From positions 1 to 11,383 of the forward strand of contig DASYRL010000059.1 of the NCBI GenBank assembly GCA_036004445.1: a stretch of DNA of 11,383 nt, written 5' to 3'. Positions 6,714 to 11,383 of the stretch are shown here, piece by piece. Numbering within the stretch: the first letter of the stretch is position 1; each line of letters begins with the position of its first letter. The notes under the pieces were generated by a model. It was not told where the DNA came from, did no database searches, and saw nothing but the letters and a program-made list of their open reading frames with translations. Source of the DNA: DASXUC01 sp036004445. GTDB lineage: Bacteria > Sysuimicrobiota > Sysuimicrobiia > Sysuimicrobiales > Kaftiobacteriaceae. The translations under genes and the position numbers were made by a program.

Positions 6714-7712
6714 TTAGTCGCCTGCAGTCGCCTGCTTATTGTGACCGCGGTGGCCGCGACGGTCAATGGAACCGTCGTGCCCGTAGCCGTAGGTACGAAG
6801 CAGCCACCCCGCAATCAGCCAAACGATCCTGCGGTCGCGCGGAGCCAGGCGGTCCCGCCACTCGAAATCGGGCCGCACGCGCAGCGAGGTGACCTTGCGC
6901 ACCCGGTTGCCTGCCACCGCGTGCCCCCGGCGGAACTCTTCACCGGCGGTGACGCGACGGGACAGTGCGTCGAAATCGAGACCCATGAAGTTTCCGAGCC
7001 GCCGGGCCGTTTCCGGAAATTCGGTCACGAGATCCTCGTAGCGGACCCGCAGGGACCGCGCGGGAGGCAGCCGGCGGCGAAGCGCCGCCGCGCGGAGATT
7101 CACGATGGTCCAGAACAGCGCGGTCCTCCATCCCGAACGCGACACACGCACGGCGGGACCGGAGAGACTCGCGCGGGAGGACATCGCTTTGTTCACGGAA
7201 TAGACGACCCCCCGCCCGTCGCGCACGAGGTGCAGCACCCGCAGGTCGATCCTCGCCATCAGCGCCAGCGCGGCGGCGCGAGCCGGCAGCTTGGAGGAGT
7301 CGACGATCCAGGGCTTACCGCTCACCTCCCGGATCGCCTGGTAGAGGGCGACGGTCCATTCGGCGTAGCGTGAAAACGCCGGGCTTTGCCGGGTCCGCTC
7401 GTCCACCAGACCCGTCCACAGCGCGCGCCAATCGAACTGCTCCTGGAGCCGCACGTACCCGCCGAGGTCTAGACCGGCCGTGCGACGCTGCCAGGCCGAT
7501 CGCACCTCGGCCCAGAACGGGCACGCCGCCGGAGAGACCCCGCAGGCACAGGTACGATCCCCCAGGAAGCCTCCGCGAACGAGATTCGTCAATTCTCCCA
7601 CCCCCACGATCGAGGGGTGGTTGTCCAGCAGCACGTCGGTGAGCGTGCTGCCGCTGCGGCCCGAACCGGCGATGTAGAGCACGGCGACTGGTGGCTCGGA
7701 ACCGGCGATCAC
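6714..7712 (-). CDS. PAPS-dependent sulfotransferase
   Basis: The product is a 332-residue cytosolic sulfotransferase that should transfer sulfate from PAPS to a carbohydrate hydroxyl or amine. From the GTG at 7712, residues 11-23 (LYIAGSGRSGSTL region) form the 5'-phosphosulfate-binding loop. VDSSKLPARA (137-146) and LVRDGRGVVYS (162-172) form the 3'-phosphate-binding segment with its Arg and Ser. LRVRYEDLV (221-229) is the usual family strand-helix, and HAVAGNRVR (264-272) is the typical C-terminal binding motif. A cysteine-rich stretch, CACGVSPAACPFW (55-67), is frequent in this bacterial branch. The GTG overlaps the flippase stop as GTGA. The open frame extends 84 codons further upstream, but that part is the antiparallel-free shadow of the flippase C-terminus in another frame and lacks family features. 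The acceptor is unknown; the operon suggests the exported glycan or its lipid-linked repeat unit. Confidence 0.9.
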   Translation of the reverse strand: MIAGSEPPVAVLYIAGSGRSGSTLTDVLLDNHPSIVGVGELTNLVRGGFLGDRTCACGVSPAACPFWAEVRSAWQRRTAGLDLGGYVRLQEQFDWRALWTGLVDERTRQSPAFSRYAEWTVALYQAIREVSGKPWIVDSSKLPARAAALALMARIDLRVLHLVRDGRGVVYSVNKAMSSRASLSGPAVRVSRSGWRTALFWTIVNLRAAALRRRLPPARSLRVRYEDLVTEFPETARRLGNFMGLDFDALSRRVTAGEEFRRGHAVAGNRVRKVTSLRVRPDFEWRDRLAPRDRRIVWLIAGWLLRTYGYGHDGSIDRRGHRGHNKQATAGD

Positions 7713-9037
7713 GCCCGCATCATCGTCGACGGGCGGACCGGGAGCCCCAGGATGGACGAATCCAATCCCGTGCGCGCCCGCAATTGCCAGCTCAAGAGCA
7801 GGTTCCAGACGATCATTCGGATCGCGCTCCCCGCGGCGGCGCCGTTGATCCCCCATGCCGAGATCAGCGCCGCGCTCACGACCACGTTGAGGGCGAGCAT
7901 GACGGCCAGCAGGCTGGCGGCCTCCCGCTGGTAACCCGTCATCATGAGCGACGCGAGATTCCACCCCGTGGCGACGTTCACGAGACGGCCGACGCAGAGG
8001 ATTGCCAGCGGGGACACCGCCGCGACGAACTCGGGACCGAAGATCCGCAGCAGCGGCTGCGCCAGCACGATCAGCGCCAGTCCCGCCGGCAGCGTCAGCC
8101 CGAAGATCCAGCGGCTGCTCGCAGTCAACATCCGCTGGAGGCGTCCCAGCTGCCCTTCAGCGTAGAGGCTGGAGATTGCCGGCGAGACGACGGTGTGTGC
8201 GGCGAGGTAGACCAAGGAGAGCAACTCGGCGCCGGCAAAGGCCACCGAGTAGATTCCCACGGGCGCGCTCCCGCGCAACGCTTGAAGCAGGACGATGTCG
8301 ATCCGCTGGTTGAGGGCGCTCATGGCAAAGAACGCAAGCAGCGGGAGTGCGGCCGCGATCCACTGGCGCGGCTGGTACTTCGCCTCCGCCTCCTTCACCT
8401 CGCGGGGGATCAAGGAGAGCAGTATTCGCGTACCGACGAGAAACGCGGCGAAGGTCGCCGCGACGTTGAACACCATCGCGGTCTCCGCGGTCAGCCGGAA
8501 GGCAAGCGTCGCCGCGATGCCGAGCAGTACGAGAAACACCGTGGGCTCCACCACGTACTCGGGGAATTCTCCGGCGGACGGGTGACGCAGACCTTGGAGG
8601 GCGGCCTGGCGCAGCCGTGTCAGCGCCGCCAGCGGGACGAGGGGCAGGCTGATCCAGAGGGTGGCGACCACCCGTGGGTCGGTCCTGCCGCCCAGCACGG
8701 TCGCCAGGCCGAAGGCGGCGGCGCCGAGGGCAAGGGAGAAACCCAGCGCCGCCCGAGAGGACCACGCCAGGAGGCCCCGTGTGAGTCCCCACTGTTTTCT
8801 CACATGGGCGGCGGCCACGTCGCGGACGACGATCGTGTGGAGCCCGGCCGCCGCGGGTAGGGCCAGAAGATTGACCCAGGCCATGGCGTACGCGTACGCG
8901 CCCAGACCTTCAGCCCCGAGCGCCCGCGCCAGCACCACCCCGATCGCGAACGCGAAGCCCATGCCCGCCGCCTTGATGGCGGTCGTGGCCATCGTCCCGC
9001 CCACCAGCCGCCGGCGGAGGGACACCTCGGCGCTCAC
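7709..9037 (-). CDS. Oligosaccharide flippase family protein (Wzx-like, MOP superfamily)
   Basis: The product is a 442-residue polytopic inner-membrane protein. After a short basic N-terminus (SLRRRL) I count about 12 hydrophobic segments, roughly at 15-37, 47-69, 92-115, 124-146, 163-185, 188-210, 222-245, 260-280, 310-330, 340-360, 372-392 and 395-417. The opening pattern, an amphipathic helix followed by ARALGAEGLGAYAYA (37-51), is the classic start of polysaccharide transporters of the MATE/Wzx type (xRxLGxxxxGxYxxA). These proteins move undecaprenyl-linked oligosaccharides across the inner membrane. The GTG start at 9037 overlaps the epimerase stop as GTGA, and its own stop overlaps the sulfotransferase start as GTGA. 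An internal ATG sixteen codons in is a less likely start. A Wzx partner such as a Wzy polymerase is not in this window. Confidence 0.92.
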   Translation of the reverse strand: MSAEVSLRRRLVGGTMATTAIKAAGMGFAFAIGVVLARALGAEGLGAYAYAMAWVNLLALPAAAGLHTIVVRDVAAAHVRKQWGLTRGLLAWSSRAALGFSLALGAAAFGLATVLGGRTDPRVVATLWISLPLVPLAALTRLRQAALQGLRHPSAGEFPEYVVEPTVFLVLLGIAATLAFRLTAETAMVFNVAATFAAFLVGTRILLSLIPREVKEAEAKYQPRQWIAAALPLLAFFAMSALNQRIDIVLLQALRGSAPVGIYSVAFAGAELLSLVYLAAHTVVSPAISSLYAEGQLGRLQRMLTASSRWIFGLTLPAGLALIVLAQPLLRIFGPEFVAAVSPLAILCVGRLVNVATGWNLASLMMTGYQREAASLLAVMLALNVVVSAALISAWGINGAAAGSAIRMIVWNLLLSWQLRARTGLDSSILGLPVRPSTMMRA

Positions 9038-10005
9038 GTCGTGCGCACGTCCTTCGCCCACGCCCGGTTGGTCTGGTACCACTGGACTGCCTGAACCAGC
9101 CCGTCGTGAAACGAGGTCTGTGGCCCCCACCCCAGCAACCGGCGCGCTTTCTCGATGCCGGCCCAGGTCGCCGCCACGTCCGCCGGGTGCGCCGGGAGAC
9201 GTTCGATCCGCGCCCGCGCCCCGACCAGCGCTTCGATCTGCGCGATCGCGTCCCCGACGGTGACGGGATGGTCGGACCCCAGGTTGATGATCTCGTACCC
9301 GACGGGGCGCAGCGCCGCCACCGTGCCGCGCGCAATGTCCTCGACGAACGTGAAGTCCCGCTCCATCGTCCCGTCGCCGTAGACGATGACCGGGCGGCCC
9401 TCGCTGATCCACTGGATGAAGCGGAAGATGCTCATGTCGGGACGGCCGGCGGGCCCGTAGACGGTGAAGTAGCGCGGGATCGTGACGTCGAGTCCGTAAA
9501 GGTAGTGGTACGTGTACGCGAGCACCTCCGCCGCCTTCTTGGAGGCGGCGTACGGCGAGAGCGGGTGATCGCTGTCGGCGTCCTCGCGAAACGGACGCGG
9601 GTTTGCGGCGCCGTAGAGGCTCGACGTCGAGGCCAGCACGAACTTGCCGACCTCCCGCGCGCGGCACAGCTCGAGCAGGTTGAGCGTGCCGCGGACGTTC
9701 GTCTGCTCGTAGATCCACGGATCTTCGACGCTCTGGCGGACGCCGGCGCGCGCGGCCAGGTTGACCACCGCGTCGAACGCGTCGCCGCCGGCGGCGGCGT
9801 CCAGGTCGGCCCGGTCGGCAATGTCGGCGCGGCGGAAGGTGAAGCCGGCGCGGTCGGACAATTCGGCCAGCCGCCACTCCTTCAGCCGCGGGTCGTACGC
9901 CGCGTTGAGGTTGTCGATCCCGACAACGGCGTGCCCGTCGGCCAGCAGCAGCTCGGCTACTTTCCATCCGATGAACCCGGCACAGCCGGTAAGCAGGACG
10001 CGCAT
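9034..10005 (-). CDS. NAD-dependent epimerase, UDP-glucuronate 4-epimerase-like
   Basis: This 323-residue extended SDR enzyme probably interconverts UDP-glucuronate and UDP-galacturonate for glycan synthesis. GCAGFIG (7-13) is the NAD-binding loop. DNLNAAYDPRLKEWRL (31-46) closely follows the NLNxYYDPxLK signature of the CapI-type UDP-glucuronate epimerases. Catalytic S128 and Y152-x3-K156 (YAASK) are present. GRPDMSIFRF (187-196) followed by RDFTFVEDIARG (216-227) again matches that subfamily, whose members read GRPDMA then RDFTYIDDI. Assignment to the 4-epimerase of a uronic acid is therefore fairly good but not proven; a neutral-sugar 4-epimerase is the alternative. The ATG at 10005 shares one base with the glycosyltransferase stop (TAATG). 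The frame stays open far upstream into the glycosyltransferase gene, but that part is a shadow. Confidence 0.92.
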   Translation of the reverse strand: MRVLLTGCAGFIGWKVAELLLADGHAVVGIDNLNAAYDPRLKEWRLAELSDRAGFTFRRADIADRADLDAAAGGDAFDAVVNLAARAGVRQSVEDPWIYEQTNVRGTLNLLELCRAREVGKFVLASTSSLYGAANPRPFREDADSDHPLSPYAASKKAAEVLAYTYHYLYGLDVTIPRYFTVYGPAGRPDMSIFRFIQWISEGRPVIVYGDGTMERDFTFVEDIARGTVAALRPVGYEIINLGSDHPVTVGDAIAQIEALVGARARIERLPAHPADVAATWAGIEKARRLLGWGPQTSFHDGLVQAVQWYQTNRAWAKDVRTT

Positions 10006-11168
10006 TAGGACCCTCCGGCGGCACGCACCGGCGCGGGCGACCGGAGGCCAAGGACTTCGCTGTACACGTCCAGCGTCCGCTCCGCCATGCGGGCCGCGGA
10101 GTAGTGCGCGCGCACCCGGGCGCGTCCGCGCGCACCCATAGCAGGCGCCTCGGGGTCGGTGAGGATGCGCAGCAGGGCGGCTCCCAGCGCCTCGGCATCG
10201 CCGGGTGGGACGAAGACTCCGGTCTCCCCATCGACCACGATCTCCATCAGCGGCGGGATCCGGCTGCAGACAATGGGCCGGGCCGCCGCCATGGCCTCGA
10301 TCATGACCTGGCCAAATCCCTCGGAGGTGGTGGGGTGGGCGAACACGTCGCCGGCGGCCAGGAACGCCGGCACGTCGTCGAGGAATCCCATCAACCGCAC
10401 CGCGTCCTGGAGGCCTAACGCGTCGATCTGCGCCTCGAGCACCTGACGGTAACCCTGGACGTCCCATCCGGCAATGGCCAGCACGGCGTCGGGCATCTGC
10501 GCGTGCACCACCTGCCACGCGGAGATCAGCGTGGCGAACCCCTTGTGCGGCGTCAGCCGGCCGATGGCGGTCACCACCGGCCGGCCGGACCATCCCCACC
10601 GGGCTTTGGGATCCCCCGGCGGGGGCGCGAATGCTTCGTCGTCGATCCCGTAGTGGATCATGCGCACGCGGCCTGGGTCGATTCCCCGGCCGATGAGCCA
10701 CTCCGCCACCGCGCCCGAGACGGCGATGATCAGGTCCGCGCGGCGCCAGACGACGTCGAGCACCGGCAGCAGCGCGGCACCGGACCACGAGTGCGCGCCG
10801 TAGATGTTGTGCATCGAGATCACCCACGGCAGCGAGCGGGCGCGGAGCGTCACGAACGCCCCCGCCAGATCGGCACGCGGCAGATGGGTGTGCAGGATGT
10901 CCGGCCCGATGCGCGCGACGATCGAGCTCACCGCCAGCGGGAACGTCACGTTGTACCGCCCTTCCGCATGCGCCGGGATGGCCGGGACCCCGATCGCCTC
11001 GAAGTTATCTTTCAGGGTCCGGCTCACCGGGCGCTCGTGCAGGTAGGCCACGGTCTGAGTTACCCCCAGAGCGCCGAGATGGCGGCACAGCGCCAGCAGG
11101 TGGAGCTCCGACCCCCCCGCCACCAGCGAATTGCTCACGTGGAGCACATGCATCGGTACCCGTCTCAC
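10005..11168 (-). CDS. Glycosyltransferase family 4 (GT-B fold)
   Basis: The product is a 387-residue cytoplasmic or membrane-associated transferase that adds a sugar from a nucleotide donor with retention of configuration, as known for GT4. The N-terminal half (about 7-190) begins MHVLHVSNSLVAGGSELHLL, with the glycine-rich acceptor-domain loop common in this family, and contains ILHTHLPRADLAGA (91-104). The C-terminal donor-binding half (about 196-370) has AIGRLTPHKG (201-210), with R204 and K209 of the usual phosphate-contacting pair, HPTTSEGFGQVMIEAMAAARP (278-298 region) with the EX7E glutamates E283 and E291, and DGETGVFVPPGDAEAL (313-328). The length is normal. I prefer the GTG at 11168 because it overlaps the preceding stop as GTGA, like two other junctions. 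An ATG at 11153 would remove only five residues. The specific sugar cannot be read from the sequence. Confidence 0.94.
   Translation of the reverse strand: MRRVPMHVLHVSNSLVAGGSELHLLALCRHLGALGVTQTVAYLHERPVSRTLKDNFEAIGVPAIPAHAEGRYNVTFPLAVSSIVARIGPDILHTHLPRADLAGAFVTLRARSLPWVISMHNIYGAHSWSGAALLPVLDVVWRRADLIIAVSGAVAEWLIGRGIDPGRVRMIHYGIDDEAFAPPPGDPKARWGWSGRPVVTAIGRLTPHKGFATLISAWQVVHAQMPDAVLAIAGWDVQGYRQVLEAQIDALGLQDAVRLMGFLDDVPAFLAAGDVFAHPTTSEGFGQVMIEAMAAARPIVCSRIPPLMEIVVDGETGVFVPPGDAEALGAALLRILTDPEAPAMGARGRARVRAHYSAARMAERTLDVYSEVLGLRSPAPVRAAGGS
10011..10016 (-). promoter_or_regulatory. Shine-Dalgarno of the uronate epimerase-like gene
   Basis: GGAGGG on the minus strand lies five bases before the ATG at 10005. 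It is embedded in the last sense codons (Gly-Gly) of the glycosyltransferase gene. It decides the start within a much longer open frame. Confidence 0.8.
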
Positions 11169-11383
11169 CCCCGCCCGACGGCCATCCGGATGTAGTCTCG
11201 CACCGCGAGCCTCGGGAGCGCGAGGGGATCGACCGGCGGCTCCACAAAGGCGCGGCGGGTGACCACGGCCTGCCGGTATCCGGCATCGTGGACGAATGAC
11301 CGCACGCGTAGGTCCATCCGCCCCTTGGGATAGGCAAACGACGTCACCGCCATCCCCAGCAGATCTTCGAGAAACTGCTTGGA
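11165..11383 (-). CDS. Polysaccharide deacetylase family protein, C-terminal fragment
   Basis: Only the last 72 residues are in the window; the gene continues past its upper edge. The frame is open from 11383 to the TGA at 11167-11165. MAVTSFAYPKGRMDLRVRSF is the typical FAYPxG strand and helix of the NodB-homology (carbohydrate esterase 4) barrel. It is followed by DAGYRQAVVTRR and LALPRLAVRDY, the usual end of the domain. The metal-binding Asp-His-His motif would be upstream and cannot be checked. Family members remove N- or O-acetyl groups from glycans such as chitin oligomers, peptidoglycan or exopolysaccharide. The stop overlaps the glycosyltransferase start by four bases, so the two are coupled. 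The role in modifying the glycan made here is inferred from context. Confidence 0.85.
   Translation of the reverse strand, partial: SKQFLEDLLGMAVTSFAYPKGRMDLRVRSFVHDAGYRQAVVTRRAFVEPPVDPLALPRLAVRDYIRMAVGRG

Noticed and set aside
7713..7964. An 84-residue extension of the sulfotransferase.
   Set aside because: It overlaps the flippase coding region in another frame, is Gly/Arg/Asp-rich, and lacks any feature expected before the PAPS-binding loop.
7691..8860. A 389-codon open frame on the plus strand.
   Set aside because: It is antisense to the flippase gene. Its product is highly charged and low in complexity, as expected of a GC-rich shadow frame.
9038..10231. An N-terminal extension that would make the flippase 840 residues long.
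   Set aside because: The extension reads the epimerase gene out of frame and is Arg/Pro/Ala-rich without motifs. The GTG at 9037, with its GTGA overlap, gives a normal 442-residue flippase.
10006..10827. An extension that would make the uronate epimerase-like protein 597 residues long, a possible glycosyltransferase-epimerase fusion.
   Set aside because: The extra part is an out-of-frame reading of the glycosyltransferase gene. The Rossmann motif begins directly after the ATG at 10005, which has a strong ribosome binding site.

Overview
This window is a GC-rich stretch from a bacterium. Every gene I can support lies on the minus strand, so transcription runs from position 11383 down to position 1. 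No rRNA, tRNA, CRISPR array, transposase or integrase was seen. The high GC, frequent GTG starts, strong GGAGG-type ribosome binding sites and tightly overlapping genes would fit many soil, sediment or groundwater lineages. I cannot name the phylum from sequence alone. The LolA-like secreted protein hints at a cell with an outer membrane, but this is weak evidence.

Region 11383-3967 is a compact exopolysaccharide or capsule gene cluster. In transcription order it encodes: the C-terminal end of a polysaccharide deacetylase (cut by the window edge), a family GT4 glycosyltransferase, a UDP-glucuronate 4-epimerase-like sugar epimerase, a Wzx-type flippase, a PAPS-dependent sulfotransferase, a bifunctional sulfate adenylyltransferase/APS kinase that makes PAPS, and a second NAD-dependent sugar epimerase/dehydratase. 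The first four junctions overlap by 1-4 bases (three are GTGA, one is TAATG) and the next two have gaps of 11 and 3 bases. This looks like one translationally coupled operon. Together the genes suggest a lipid-linked glycan that contains uronic acid, is exported by the flippase, and is sulfated from a PAPS supply encoded in the same operon. That would be a bacterial sulfated polysaccharide.

Region 3947-3315, only 19 bases after the last epimerase, encodes a 210-residue Sec-exported protein resembling the LolA/LolB lipoprotein-carrier fold. A 153-base, AT-richer gap (3162-3314) follows.

Region 3161-1 is the first 1053 residues of a very large secreted RHS/YD-repeat protein, with a signal peptide, an N-terminal non-repeat region, and about 25 YD-type units. 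The window ends inside the conserved motif that closes an RHS core. The variable C-terminal tip, which in polymorphic toxins is the effector domain, therefore lies just outside. Several long open frames on the plus strand are antisense shadows of these genes.
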